A stretch of 44,777 nucleotides of DNA. Source: Nostoc sp. 'Peltigera membranacea cyanobiont' N6 (GTDB lineage Bacteria > Cyanobacteriota > Cyanobacteriia > Cyanobacteriales > Nostocaceae). A model generated the notes under the pieces. The model searched no databases and was not told the origin of the DNA. It worked only from the letters and a program-made list of their open reading frames with translations. The translations under genes were made by a program, and so were the position numbers. The stretch is taken from the NCBI RefSeq assembly GCF_002949735.1, contig NZ_CP026686.1:1-44777 (forward strand), in the 5' to 3' direction. Below are positions 24,300 to 33,294 of this stretch, in pieces (within the stretch, counting starts at the first letter, position 1; every line of letters starts with the position of its first letter).

Positions 24300-24546
24300 G
24301 TGAGCAAGCCAGAACAGCCTTCAGAACAAGATAAGCCTGACGAAAAACAAATGATTGTCGAAGGTCTTCTGTCCGTTTTCGTGTTGGTTCCAGCTATATT
24401 GTTCGTTTTTAGTATGATTATTACGGATTATTTGGCTCAAACACCACCAGTTCGGTCGTTTGATGATGCCGCTAGAAATTCAAAAACTCTATGCGAATCA
24501 AGCAAGCAAAACGAAGGTGGCGATCCTGGGGATTGTCGCAAATGAA
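24218..24546 (+). repeat. Left arm of ~330-bp inverted repeat flanking the mob module
   Basis: The sequence from gcatagaaaattttacaagg through the end of the small membrane gene recurs inverted at 27682-28012, with conserved non-coding leader, GTG start and coding part. Identity by eye is about 85 percent. The arms enclose the oriT-like region and the relaxase. Confidence 0.9.
24300..24545 (+). CDS. Small single-pass membrane protein (paralogue 1)
   Basis: 81 aa from GTG 24300 (SKPEQPSEQDKPDEKQ). The start is chosen because the paralogue at 27931 begins at the equivalent GTG. One hydrophobic helix (GLLSVFVLVPAILFVFSMIIT, about 22-42) separates an acidic/Gln N-terminus from a tail containing DYLAQTPPVRSFDDAARNSK and a final Cys. 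Family not recognised. Twin copies flanking a mobilization module suggest a role in transfer (for example exclusion) or a passenger of the inverted repeat. Confidence 0.65.
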   Translation: MSKPEQPSEQDKPDEKQMIVEGLLSVFVLVPAILFVFSMIITDYLAQTPPVRSFDDAARNSKTLCESSKQNEGGDPGDCRK

Positions 24547-24606
24547 ATAAAAAATCTTTACTGCACCCAACTCGAAGAATTGGAAGAAGAACAAAATTTT
24601 TCTTGT

Positions 24607-24650
24607 CTCAAGTCTGCTCAAGTCTGCTCAAGTCTGCCCAAGTCTGCCCA
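24607..24650 (+). repeat. 10-bp tandem repeat
   Basis: Four-plus head-to-tail copies of agtctgctca or agtctgccca. They lie about 60 bp downstream of the small membrane gene. Function unknown. Confidence 0.85.
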
Positions 24651-24800
24651 GTTCCTCTTGCTGCTGCTGTAAACACCACTTATTACATAGGTTTTATGTA
24701 GTTTGTCAGTATTGAAATAGTAGAGCATAAGACATTTATCGAAAAATTCTGGCGTAATGCTTACTGACAATGACTTAGAGCAAATTAAAATCGCCTGTTT

Positions 24801-24832
24801 CATTCTCAATAACTTCAAAATTATTGAGAATG
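24801..24832. terminator. Perfect 12-bp hairpin
   Basis: cattctcaataa pairs with ttattgagaatg around the loop cttcaaaa. It lies 41 bp past the stop of the minus-strand gene ending at 24873 and probably ends that transcript, although the T tract on that strand is weak. Confidence 0.55.
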
Positions 24833-24872
24833 TATAATACCTTTGTGTTGCAACTGTACTTCAAAGAATCGC

Positions 24873-25140
24873 TCAATCGAGTAATTGCTTGAGCAAGTGA
24901 ATCTGTAATTCCAACTGTGAGACAGAGTAAATCACAGCAATCTTGAGAGTGTCGCTGTCAGCACCCTGACGCTTCATGACAAAAGGCCCCCAGCACATTC
25001 TCAAAGTACTCAAAACAATTTTAGTCAAACCTCTGCCCGACATTTTACGCTCTCGCTCTCGTAAAAATTGCAGCAACTGGCCATCGCTACTGTCGTGACG
25101 GGAGCTTAATCGAAAGCACTTCTAAATTAGGTTGCTCCAT
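24873..25140 (-). pseudogene. Frameshifted small gene divergent from relaxase
   Basis: ATG 25140, preceded by AGGA, opens MEQPNLEVLSI. About 11 codons later the frame must shift +1, near the attaagc at about 25105, to continue SSRHDSSDGQLLQFLRERE, then KMSGRGLTKIVLSTLRMC, WGPFVMKRQGADSDTLK and a helical end SVSQLELQIHLLKQLLD. Both parts look coding, and joined they give about 88 aa. A single inserted A would explain it. The family is not recognised. Placement divergent from the relaxase across the oriT-like region fits a small mobilization accessory, but that is inference. Confidence 0.45.
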
Positions 25141-25206
25141 GTCCTGTATTCCTACCGAATTAGAGGGGATTATGAGTAAGCCATCGTGTTGATTGATACC
25201 AAATTT

Positions 25207-25340
25207 CGATGACTGTCAAAATGCGCTGTAAACTACCCCTAAATACCCCTTTAGTGTACCAAACGACTGTCGTTTGACAGTCATTGTCCAAAAACCCGAT
25301 GACTGTCAAACGACTGTCGTTATACCCACTAAAGGTGCTT
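25207..25340. other. Candidate oriT: long imperfect inverted repeat upstream of MobV relaxase
   Basis: Arms 25262-25284 and 25299-25321 (aacgactgtcgtttgacagtcat and its near-complement, one mismatch in 23, written here as two parts aacgactgtcg + tttgacagtcat) are separated by 14 bases. The symmetry extends outward to ccctttagtg at about 25247-25256 and cactaaagg at about 25327-25336. A third half-site cgatgactgtcaaa is at 25207-25220. Both outer arms contain TAGTG, like the core of MobV nick sites in pMV158-type plasmids. The region lies 210 bp before the relaxase start. Confidence 0.55.
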
Positions 25341-25430
25341 TTGGGCGTATTTTCGCACCAGGCAGTAAGGGCGATTTCTCCCCCAAAAGTGGATTTCAGG
25401 GTTTTGTATAAGTGATACCATACTCACTAT

Positions 25431-25538
25431 GGTTTCATGCCCTGCGGGTGGCTGCGCCATCTCTCGCTGCGCTCGTGACATGAAACCGCCGTTCGCCCAG
25501 AGGGGTTTTTGAGTACTACAAAAGCACTGCATTTGTAG
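25431..25538. promoter_or_regulatory. Relaxase leader with two further inverted repeats
   Basis: One pair is ggtttcatg at 25431-25439 with catgaaacc at 25479-25487, enclosing a GC-rich segment. The other is ctacaaa at 25516-25522 with tttgtag at 25532-25538, only 12 bp before the relaxase ATG. The second is well placed to be an operator or translation-control hairpin. No Shine-Dalgarno is visible at the relaxase start. Confidence 0.45.
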
Positions 25539-25550
25539 CATAAATTTTTT

Positions 25551-27347
25551 ATGTCGCCACTAACAATTCTTAGAATTGAGAAACTAAAAACATTCGGCAA
25601 CGTTGCCGGAAGTGATGACCATGTTACCAGGAATAGAGAAACACCCAACGCAGATCCAACTAGAGAGAATGTCCGGTTGATTGGGGGAGAAGACGAACGC
25701 GCACTCGAAGAGATAGTCAAGGAGAAAATCTCTATGCTCAAGCATCGCCCTCGGCATGATGCAGTGTTATGCACCGAGATGTTTCTCTCGGCATCACCTG
25801 AATATTTCCGTCCCAAAGATCCATCTCAGTCGGGGCAGTGGTCTGATTCACTGATGCAGCAATGGGCGATCGCATCTCGTGACTGGCTATCTCAAAACTA
25901 TGGATCAAAGTGCGTCAGGGCAGAGCTTCATCTAGATGAAAGTACCCCACACATCCACGCCTACATCGTGCCATTGAACGAAAAAACCGGGAGAGTCAGT
26001 CATGATGCGATGTTTGGCGGTAGAGGTGGACAGGGAAGAATCAAGTTATCCAAACTGCAAGATAGCTATGCGGCTGCACTCGCTCCTTTGGGCATTGAAC
26101 GGGGGGTCAAGGGCAGTAAGGCAACCCACACCAAAGTAAAGGAATATTACCAAGCTGTTAACAGTGAACCACTCACCGCAGTCATTACAAATAACCAATT
26201 AGCACCGACACCATTTGAATCAGCTAGGAGTTATGTAGACAGGATTCAGTCAGATGACCAGTTCCAAGCGATTAACCACCAACTGGCTGACCGGGCTTTC
26301 ATGCAAGAGCGACTAGAACGGGCGGAGCAACGGGCTAGGGCCAGCGAGAAGGAACGACAACGGCTAGAAGAAATTGTACGATCGCTGGAATTGAAAACCC
26401 AACAACTGCGCGACTTGGCTTTAGAGGATGTCGCCTGGGAGTTGGGGCTAAATTACGAGCGTGAGCGGTGGCGGGGTCACGGACACATCATTAATATAGA
26501 TGCGGAAAAATTCTATGACTTTGCTCCCGAACACTCCAAAGGCTCTGGCGGTGCGATTGATTTGGTAATGCACGTCAATCAGTGCAATTTTCGGCAAGCG
26601 GTTGTCTGGTTAGATGAGCGATTCGGGGAAGCCTCAGTAGAACGTGCAGCGATCGCTCACGTTAAGAACAGGGCGGCTGACATTATCCAGACTGAACCCC
26701 GTCCCCAATTCACCCCACCCGTTGAAGATAAAGCTAACTGGTCTGCCGTTGAAAATTACCTCACTCAATTTCGGGGCATCCGCTCTGACTGTATTCAAAT
26801 GCTTTATAACCAGGGGCTAGTTTACGCTGATGACAAACAAAACGCTGTTTTTGTCATGCGAAATCTTGATGGTCAACGTAACGGTGCATTCTTACGGGGA
26901 ACTAGGGGGGAGAACAACAGCTTTAAAGGCTACTCTAAAGGAACCAAACGCCGTGATAGCTGGTTTTACTTCAGTTTGGGGGGAAAGGCTAACGATAAAA
27001 CCTCAACAGCGATTCTGTGCAAGTCTCCCATTGATGCTATTTCAAGAGCCATGCTGGAATATCTTATCAGGGGCGATGTCCCACCCGAACGAACAGTCTA
27101 TATGGCTATTGATGACATCAAGAGCTTACCGCTTGAGCGATTGCAGAAAGTTCCTAATATACTGGTGGCGTTTGGTAACGATAAAAGCACTGATGCGGCA
27201 GCACAGCGTGTATTAGAACTAATGCCACAGTCCCAAATCAAAAAATCTAAAGCCAGTGATTGGAATCAGCAGCTACTTGATTATGGGCAGCAGTTAAGGC
27301 AACAGCAGCAGCAACAACGCCAGCAGGATGATGAATTGACTCTTTAA
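25551..27347 (+). CDS. MobV-type relaxase fused to primase-like/Toprim domains
   Basis: 598 aa. Residues 1-210 form a Mob_Pre (MobV) relaxase with the metal site HLDESTPHIH (H127, D129, E130, H134, H136). It nicks oriT and pilots the strand in mobilization. Residues about 240-290 are a coiled coil (EQRARASEKERQRLEEIV). Then a CHC2/DUF-type fold with HSKGSGGAIDLVMH precedes a DUF3991/Toprim-like section (QMLYNQGLVYADDKQNAVF, SPIDAISRAML, TVYMAIDD). That architecture suggests priming or Toprim chemistry on the transferred strand. A Gln-rich tail ends the protein. No full conjugation pilus set is present, so the plasmid is probably mobilizable rather than self-transmissible. Confidence 0.9.
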   Translation: MSPLTILRIEKLKTFGNVAGSDDHVTRNRETPNADPTRENVRLIGGEDERALEEIVKEKISMLKHRPRHDAVLCTEMFLSASPEYFRPKDPSQSGQWSDSLMQQWAIASRDWLSQNYGSKCVRAELHLDESTPHIHAYIVPLNEKTGRVSHDAMFGGRGGQGRIKLSKLQDSYAAALAPLGIERGVKGSKATHTKVKEYYQAVNSEPLTAVITNNQLAPTPFESARSYVDRIQSDDQFQAINHQLADRAFMQERLERAEQRARASEKERQRLEEIVRSLELKTQQLRDLALEDVAWELGLNYERERWRGHGHIINIDAEKFYDFAPEHSKGSGGAIDLVMHVNQCNFRQAVVWLDERFGEASVERAAIAHVKNRAADIIQTEPRPQFTPPVEDKANWSAVENYLTQFRGIRSDCIQMLYNQGLVYADDKQNAVFVMRNLDGQRNGAFLRGTRGENNSFKGYSKGTKRRDSWFYFSLGGKANDKTSTAILCKSPIDAISRAMLEYLIRGDVPPERTVYMAIDDIKSLPLERLQKVPNILVAFGNDKSTDAAAQRVLELMPQSQIKKSKASDWNQQLLDYGQQLRQQQQQQRQQDDELTL

Positions 27348-27419
27348 TAGTCAGCGTTCTAGTAGTGAACTTTACAGTCACCTTTGTAGTATAAAGGTAG
27401 TTTATTAGTAGTTGTTTTT

Positions 27420-27487
27420 GGCTAGACTGTGGTCGGGGGTAGCAGGACTATATCGCTATAGTCCTGCTACCCGACCACAGTCTAGCC
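27420..27487. terminator. Very long palindrome downstream of relaxase
   Basis: Left arm 27420-27452 and right arm 27457-27487 pair over 31 bp with only a two-base GG bulge in the left arm. The loop is tcgc. The right half recurs at 6809-6830 with one mismatch. It could terminate transcription of the relaxase (there is no T tract), act as a protein or single-strand origin site, or be a palindromic mobile element. Confidence 0.8.
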
Positions 27488-27681
27488 TAGTTCTTCACCC
27501 CTAAACAGCTAGCCATCCGCTTTACCTCTCGGATTGTCAGCACTTCCAATGCAGGCATGGAAGCAATGAGTACAGCACAACTATAAGTACCAACTGACTA
27601 CCAAAAACAAGCACTTTACACCAAGTGATCACACCCTATCCACCTATCCACGCAAGAAAAAGGAGTATCACAAAAGGTTTT

Positions 27682-28012
27682 GTTATTTCCAACAATCCCT
27701 TGGCTCGCCGCCCTCGTTTTGCTTTTTTGATTCGCAAGCTAGAGCCTTTGAATTTCTAGCTGCATCATCAAACGACCGTTCCGGTGGCGTTTGAGCCAAA
27801 TAATCCGAAATAATAATACTAAAAACAACAAATACAGATGGAACCAACACGAAAACGAACAGAAGACCTTGGACAATCATTTGTTTTTCGGAAAGCTTGT
27901 CTTGTTCTGAAGGCTGTTCTGGTTCGCTCACGACTAATACACCACTTTTGACACTATCCTTAGCAATCCCAAAACAAACCCTCAGCTACCAACCTTGTAA
28001 AATTTTCTATGC
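27682..28012 (-). repeat. Right arm of ~330-bp inverted repeat flanking the mob module
   Basis: Reverse-complement counterpart of 24218-24546. It carries the second small membrane-protein gene and the same leader. Homology ends at about the stop codon on one side and at gcatag on the other. Confidence 0.9.
27683..27931 (-). CDS. Small single-pass membrane protein (paralogue 2)
   Basis: 82 aa from GTG 27931 (SEPEQPSEQDKLSEKQ), with one helix (GLLFVFVLVPSVFVVFSIIIS) and the same tail pattern DYLAQTPPERSFDDAARNSK. It is about 80 percent identical to the protein at 24300 in the opposite orientation. Changes are spread and the frame is intact in both copies, so both are probably under selection or recently duplicated. 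Function unknown. Confidence 0.65.
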   Translation of the reverse strand: MSEPEQPSEQDKLSEKQMIVQGLLFVFVLVPSVFVVFSIIISDYLAQTPPERSFDDAARNSKALACESKKQNEGGEPRDCWK

Positions 28013-28181
28013 TCAGATCACCGTCATCCTCCTTACTTCCCGGCAAGAGGGGTTAACTGTTTTCAAATGCGATCGCTAATTAATTCTATCGAGAACAAGA
28101 ATTTAAATACAGGGATTATACTGATGATATTTTTAACACGAAATGCAACATTAGTTTCTACTGATAAGTCAAAATAATAAC

Positions 28182-29216
28182 ATGCCAAGTATCGAGGAGC
28201 TAAAGGAAAGCTTTGCCCGTATTTATGACGGAGCTAATAAATTAAAAAAAGAATATGATTTATTAACAGAAGCATATCGATTGAATATACCTTTAGATAT
28301 TTATATTCGGTTATACGAACTTAGAAACGAAGAAGAAATTGAACCTTATCCAAAACTTAAAAAATGGCAGCAATTTCCTAAAAAATGGGGAATTTGGTTC
28401 ATCCATCTCCCAAAAACTAAGAAGCTTTTTTTACTAAAGAAAATTTTAATTAAATTAGTAGAAAGTGGAATTTTAATAACTATCACAATTGGTCTAATAA
28501 ATTATATAAGAGAATCACCTATACGCCAGAAACAAGCCCATTATCAAGCTTGGCTAGTAATTAATTCTGCATTGGGACAACAAGGTAGCGGGGGGAGAAT
28601 TGAAGCTATGCAAGACCTTAATAAAGATGGCGTATCCTTAGAATCTTTAACTGCTAATAATGCTAACTTAGATAAAATCAAATTAAATAATGCTTATCTT
28701 TTAAGTGCAAAACTTAAGAACGCGAGTCTTCGAGATGCTAATCTCCAGAAAGCCAAACTTAGGTATGCTGATCTACGAAAGACAGCCCTTATAAGAACTA
28801 ATTTGCAAGAAGCTAATTTATCTAGCGCTATTCTCCAAAGTTCCCGACTTGATAATGCAAATTTTTATAATGCTGACCTAACATATTCTTGCCTCCGTGA
28901 TGTTAGTTTAAATGGCACAAATCTGAAAAATGCTGATCTTACTGGAGCAGATATGAGAGGTGCCCATTTTGCACTTGAATACTTTAATGAAAATGCACAA
29001 TTAATTAAGGTTGAAAAAGTCATTTTAGATGGGGCAAATATTGATGGTGCTGACCTAAGAGAAGCAAAACTTCTAACTATAGATATAGTTAAATCTGCCC
29101 ATAATTGGGAAAAAGCACACTACGATTCAGATATTCGCAAAAAACTAGGCTTACCACCAGAAGAACTAAAAGATAAAAAAGGTTTATGTGAAGTACTTTT
29201 AAAAATCGTTGACTAA
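28182..29216 (+). CDS. Membrane-anchored pentapeptide-repeat protein
   Basis: 344 aa. Residues 1-90 are helical and basic (FIHLPKTKKLFLLKKI), then one hydrophobic helix (LVESGILITITIGLINYI, about 94-111). The C-terminal 200 residues hold A(D/N)LxX repeats (LTANNANLDKIKLNNAYLL, LRDANLQKAKLRYADLRK, NADLTGADMRGAHF) that should build a right-handed beta-helix. The last 40 residues are helical. Such proteins act as scaffolds or DNA mimics; the role here is unknown. It is monocistronic, downstream of the mob inverted repeat. Confidence 0.85.
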   Translation: MPSIEELKESFARIYDGANKLKKEYDLLTEAYRLNIPLDIYIRLYELRNEEEIEPYPKLKKWQQFPKKWGIWFIHLPKTKKLFLLKKILIKLVESGILITITIGLINYIRESPIRQKQAHYQAWLVINSALGQQGSGGRIEAMQDLNKDGVSLESLTANNANLDKIKLNNAYLLSAKLKNASLRDANLQKAKLRYADLRKTALIRTNLQEANLSSAILQSSRLDNANFYNADLTYSCLRDVSLNGTNLKNADLTGADMRGAHFALEYFNENAQLIKVEKVILDGANIDGADLREAKLLTIDIVKSAHNWEKAHYDSDIRKKLGLPPEELKDKKGLCEVLLKIVD

Positions 29217-29400
29217 AAATAAAATTCTTTAGGTGAGAGTTATATCCCGACATCGACCAAAAAGCGTCTACAGTAAAGCATTCAGCCCAAAGTACGCCGT
29301 TTTAGTTTCTCCCGGACTTAAAGCCTTCCCCACTAAGGAATTCTTCATTTATCAGTAACAGAATTTTATCTGTGTCCTTTCCTTTTGGTAAACGGGACTA

Positions 29401-32400
29401 TCACGCCATCCATTCCACCCAATCGGGGGCATCTGCCACCAGTTGAGCAAACTTGTTCGGGTCAATATCCTCAAACTTGAAGATCACGCCCCACCGCTCA
29501 TCAATCGTTAATGTACTGAGTAATTCTTTAACTGACTCCACCCCATATTCAACCCGCTCAATCGCCAACTGAGCATAATATTTGACCCGCTCCCACCAAG
29601 AATCACTGGATTCTTCATCTGTGTCCATACCCCCCCGATTATTATCTCCATCTTCATTAATGGGGGGTGTGGACGGCGGGTTAATCCCATACTGAGCCTG
29701 CATTCTAGCTGCGTAAGCCGCATCTCGCTCAAGTGACTCTAGCCGCTTCCGTTCCCTCTCTTCCCGTTGACGAAGCCGATACTCTAATACCTGTTGGGCA
29801 AACTCTACAGCCTCAGTATTGAGCCGATAGTACCTAACGCGCTTACCATCTTCAAGCGGTCGCCGTGATTCGGTGGACAGTCCGAGTTGAGAAAGATACT
29901 GCCCCAAAATCCACATAGGAGATTCATCGAGGGGAATGGTCAGATTGAGAATGCCTTTAACGTGAGATGCGTTGCGTTTGGAGAACTCAGCCAAAACTTG
30001 AATCATTGCTTCGTCCCCTTTAATCTCAACCCCAGACATGAGATCCATCAACACTGCCCTCAATCCCAGCCGATGACGCATAAGCCACGCGGTAGAATGG
30101 TTACTCCAGTCGGTGCAGATGGCGAGGCGATCGCGCTCTGATTTATCCCGTTCCACAACAACAGCCGGTGGTGCAACAAACTCCCGCCCCTGATCATCAG
30201 CGACCATTTCCCCCGGTGCGGCCAATATCGCTTCAAGTGCGACAATCTTTTTAATTAAGCGTCCCCCGTCATCTTGCTCAACCAGTTCAGGGGTTACGCT
30301 CATGCCGTAGGTGTCCTGTATGCGGAACTTCTCACATTCCAAAACCTCTTCTGGTTTGAGATAGTCTTGGTGCTGCCTAGCCGCATAAGTCCTTCTGTCA
30401 ATATCTTTGGCGTTAGCAACTTTGCGGTAATGCTCCTCATCGATGGCAATCCCCGCAGCCTTCATCCACCTCAAAGCCCCCTCATCGGTTGCATCACCCA
30501 CAGGCGCAATAGTATTGCCCATTTCTTCTAGGAGCGATCGCAAATCAGCCCGTAAATTATTAATCGACCAATTCCGTTGCCCTTCAATCTGACAACTTGC
30601 ATCTAATGCCCAATCCTTCTCAGCCCCACGTTTGCCTGTTTCCCGGTTAATGCGAATCAGAAACGCGGTCATTTCATTCGTTTGAAGAATCCTTTCCTTG
30701 ATGCGACGGGCATTGGTTTCGGCGTAACCAAAGGGAGGACGCGGAGCCACCCAAACGTACATGGGGACATTGGGACGATACCGCCATAATTGCTGGGCGC
30801 ATTCTGTAGCCGACTGCGAGACAGCATGAAACACGCCAAACACGGCATCAAAATGATAGCTGGAAATGTCAACCCCTGAACTGAGACTGGGAGTAATTAA
30901 AAAAGCGTCAAGATCCTTAATGGCAACGTTAATCTCTCTGATGAAAATCACATTCTCTTCAGAACCGCTATTTTCCGAATGAATAGCCCATACCCGTAGC
31001 TGTCGGTCTTCTGCTGATTCCGGTGTCGTATCGTTATCATCGATTGTTGAGCCGTCATTCAGCGCTCGTTCTAACTTTTTGATGAAGCGCTTACTGTCAC
31101 TGACCATCATCAGTTTTTTGCCCAACATCAGTTGAGCGTGAAACTCGGCAACGATTGCGCTGCTGTTTCTCCCCTCGTACCAATGAACTTGACGACCACC
31201 TGAGCGATACAGGTTTTTGATGATGTAGGGTTTTTCACCAGCCGGTCGCAAATTCATGAAAAACTCAATGGTCAAATCATCGAGGTGAGCATCAGCTAAA
31301 ACAACCAGCTTGGCGTTGTAAACCAGATACTCCAATACTTCCAGAATCGCCCCCCTGTGTTCCTTGCAAGTTTTGGACTTGAGCAAGTGAGCGAGATACT
31401 GGCAGGCTTCATCAATAAATAGAATATCGTAAGCCTGTAAATCATTTGCCATTTTATACAGAGAATCCACGGTAATGCTGAGAGCTTTTACCTGACCCCA
31501 ATCCCCGCAAGAAATCGCGGAGTACATTGCTGTTTGTAAGCGATCGCTGAGGTTTTTAAGCAAAGTAACCCGATGCCCATTGTTCAAAAAGCTCAAGTTT
31601 GGGTTCTCTCTTCTGAGAACTGCCAAGATTTCAGTCTTTCCTGTTCCCATGTCGGAAACCAAACCAACTAACCCCGATTGAGGTAGGGAGTGGATCGCAA
31701 GTGAGAGATAACGGGTATTAACTGTCACATCGGGCTTGTACTTATGGAGTCCTCTGGCACGATTGATGAAAAATCTTTGCTTGTACTCGCTGATTCTCAA
31801 GGCATCAGCAATCATTGTGGTGACGGCAATATCAGCCTTTTTACCCAAAACTACAACCCAATCGTCAATTCCTTTCTCTGGGCCTGGCAGCAGCGCCACT
31901 TCACACTGGCAGCAAAGTTCTACAATTGCAGAAGCTGTCCGGCGTGTAGCTTGAAAAATTTGCTGTTTGGTTTTGGGTTTGCTTTCGTAGTCGAACAGAA
32001 CAACGAATTTACGCCCCTTTTGAGTCATTGGGACTAAATCAGGGTGAAGTCTTTCTAAATCCTCTTTGCCCACTCGACCATTCCAGATTCCAGGGAGTGC
32101 GATCGCCACAAAGCCCAAAGTTAGGAGACAACCTGCTTTCTTCTCGCCCTCTGTAAGGATTACAGGGATTTCGGGATGTGCCATTACCCAAGCCCAAAAA
32201 CCTAACGCCTCTCCTTCTTCGGTAATGGTAATATGTTCTGGCATCGGCACGTTATAGCGAAGTGATACCAACCGCCATAAATGTAGGGGCATTCTCAAGT
32301 AGGTAACTCGGTTGGGAGTTTTGGGTGGTGATTCGTACTTGACTGGCTTTTGAGTTTGCTGCTGTGTAGTCTTATCCCATTCAAGGCGGGGGTAATCTGG

Positions 32401-32748
32401 TTTCATCCGTCCCCAGTCCATCGCCAACCAATCATTAAGGGGGTCAAGTCCGCTAACCCACCATGCACCGGCTTCCGCGTGGGCATATCGTTTCAAGTAG
32501 CCATCACGCAGTCGCCCATCGTTACGTCTGGCAGTTTGAGGTAGGACGCATAACAGATATTCGTACACTGAGGGGCCACTAAGAGAACGGACATTCAAAG
32601 CTGTTAACTTTTGGTCAACAGCACTGGCTAACCATTCATTCCAATGGTTGACTTCTATGTGAGAGGGGCGAGACATCATCTCGAACCCACTCATAACTTC
32701 ATGTGGTTGAAGTACGCGGTTGCTATTAATCACGGATTTTTCCCTCAA
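29401..32748 (-). CDS. Plasmid replication protein, DUF3854-helicase (CyRepA-like)
   Basis: 1115 aa. Residues about 150-300 form a Toprim-like DUF3854 domain (PVILTEGEKKAGCLL at 195-209, Asp in VVLFDYESK at 249-257). A helicase part follows with Walker A SDMGTGKTE at 365-373, DExx-type DILFIDEAC at 441-449 and later SSGVDISSYHF and QQLWRYRP. The C-terminal third is helical with Glu/Arg-rich stretches. Primase-like Toprim plus helicase is the arrangement of cyanobacterial plasmid initiators called CyRepA, so I infer it copies this plasmid. Start ATG 32748. The 540-bp upstream region is the likeliest origin. Confidence 0.85.
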   Translation of the reverse strand: MREKSVINSNRVLQPHEVMSGFEMMSRPSHIEVNHWNEWLASAVDQKLTALNVRSLSGPSVYEYLLCVLPQTARRNDGRLRDGYLKRYAHAEAGAWWVSGLDPLNDWLAMDWGRMKPDYPRLEWDKTTQQQTQKPVKYESPPKTPNRVTYLRMPLHLWRLVSLRYNVPMPEHITITEEGEALGFWAWVMAHPEIPVILTEGEKKAGCLLTLGFVAIALPGIWNGRVGKEDLERLHPDLVPMTQKGRKFVVLFDYESKPKTKQQIFQATRRTASAIVELCCQCEVALLPGPEKGIDDWVVVLGKKADIAVTTMIADALRISEYKQRFFINRARGLHKYKPDVTVNTRYLSLAIHSLPQSGLVGLVSDMGTGKTEILAVLRRENPNLSFLNNGHRVTLLKNLSDRLQTAMYSAISCGDWGQVKALSITVDSLYKMANDLQAYDILFIDEACQYLAHLLKSKTCKEHRGAILEVLEYLVYNAKLVVLADAHLDDLTIEFFMNLRPAGEKPYIIKNLYRSGGRQVHWYEGRNSSAIVAEFHAQLMLGKKLMMVSDSKRFIKKLERALNDGSTIDDNDTTPESAEDRQLRVWAIHSENSGSEENVIFIREINVAIKDLDAFLITPSLSSGVDISSYHFDAVFGVFHAVSQSATECAQQLWRYRPNVPMYVWVAPRPPFGYAETNARRIKERILQTNEMTAFLIRINRETGKRGAEKDWALDASCQIEGQRNWSINNLRADLRSLLEEMGNTIAPVGDATDEGALRWMKAAGIAIDEEHYRKVANAKDIDRRTYAARQHQDYLKPEEVLECEKFRIQDTYGMSVTPELVEQDDGGRLIKKIVALEAILAAPGEMVADDQGREFVAPPAVVVERDKSERDRLAICTDWSNHSTAWLMRHRLGLRAVLMDLMSGVEIKGDEAMIQVLAEFSKRNASHVKGILNLTIPLDESPMWILGQYLSQLGLSTESRRPLEDGKRVRYYRLNTEAVEFAQQVLEYRLRQREERERKRLESLERDAAYAARMQAQYGINPPSTPPINEDGDNNRGGMDTDEESSDSWWERVKYYAQLAIERVEYGVESVKELLSTLTIDERWGVIFKFEDIDPNKFAQLVADAPDWVEWMA

Positions 32749-33294
32749 ATACTTTGGTTTTCAGTATCTGGAGGGGGTTATCGCGCTGCTAAACCCTAAT
32801 ATCTACATAATTCGCTGTATTACTTGATTTTTCCAAGTTTTGGTTTTTCACATAACAAATTAATGACTTTTTTAGCCAAAATCTGCCACAGTAGCACACC
32901 AAAGTTGCCACAGCTATCGATATAATATGGTGAGGCAGCACGGATTGAATCTCATTAGCCAATCAGTGGTTTCTAAGCTTCCAACTTTTCGTCCACTGGT
33001 TTGGTGCGTTTGAGATCCCCCTCCGGCTCCAATTTTTGGAATATTGAATTTTCAGTTTCGGATAAAGCGTCACTACTTAGTAGTGGCGCTTTTGTCCATT
33101 TATCTTTTGATAGTGTTGTATATCTACCTCCGTTGTACGCTTCATTTCACTACTGCCTCATCTTACAGAACTTCTGTTAGCCTGACATCCAAGTAAAATA
33201 CAAACTTTAAGTAAATTTGCTTAACACAAGTGATTGCCCGTTGTAGTCGCTCGGTATTTGAGTCATAAAGTGCAGTGCGATCAATCTAGTTAAT
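32749..33294. other. Rep upstream region, candidate replication origin
   Basis: An AT-rich gene-free stretch. TGCCACAG occurs twice at 32884-32891 and 32906-32913, 22 bp apart. A 13-bp hairpin at 33064-33092 (aaagcgtcactac/gtagtggcgcttt, one wobble) is followed by tttg and looks like a terminator. A complementary pair cagtggtttc/ccactggtttgg near 32965-33002 could fold in RNA. No iteron array is obvious. Placement between rep and the RHH gene is typical of a control/origin region. Confidence 0.45.
33064..33094 (+). terminator. Hairpin with short T run in rep upstream region
   Basis: The arms 33064-33076 and 33080-33092 pair over 13 bp with one G-T wobble and a tta loop. TTTT at the right edge supports plus-strand termination, perhaps of a small RNA antisense to the rep leader. 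Confidence 0.55.

Noticed and set aside
24607..24650. CRISPR-like array
   Set aside because: The 10-bp units are contiguous with no spacers, so it is a simple tandem repeat. No cas genes are present.
32931..33060. tRNA-like 3' end (gatccccctccggctcca)
   Set aside because: No complementary 5' acceptor strand or cloverleaf could be found upstream.
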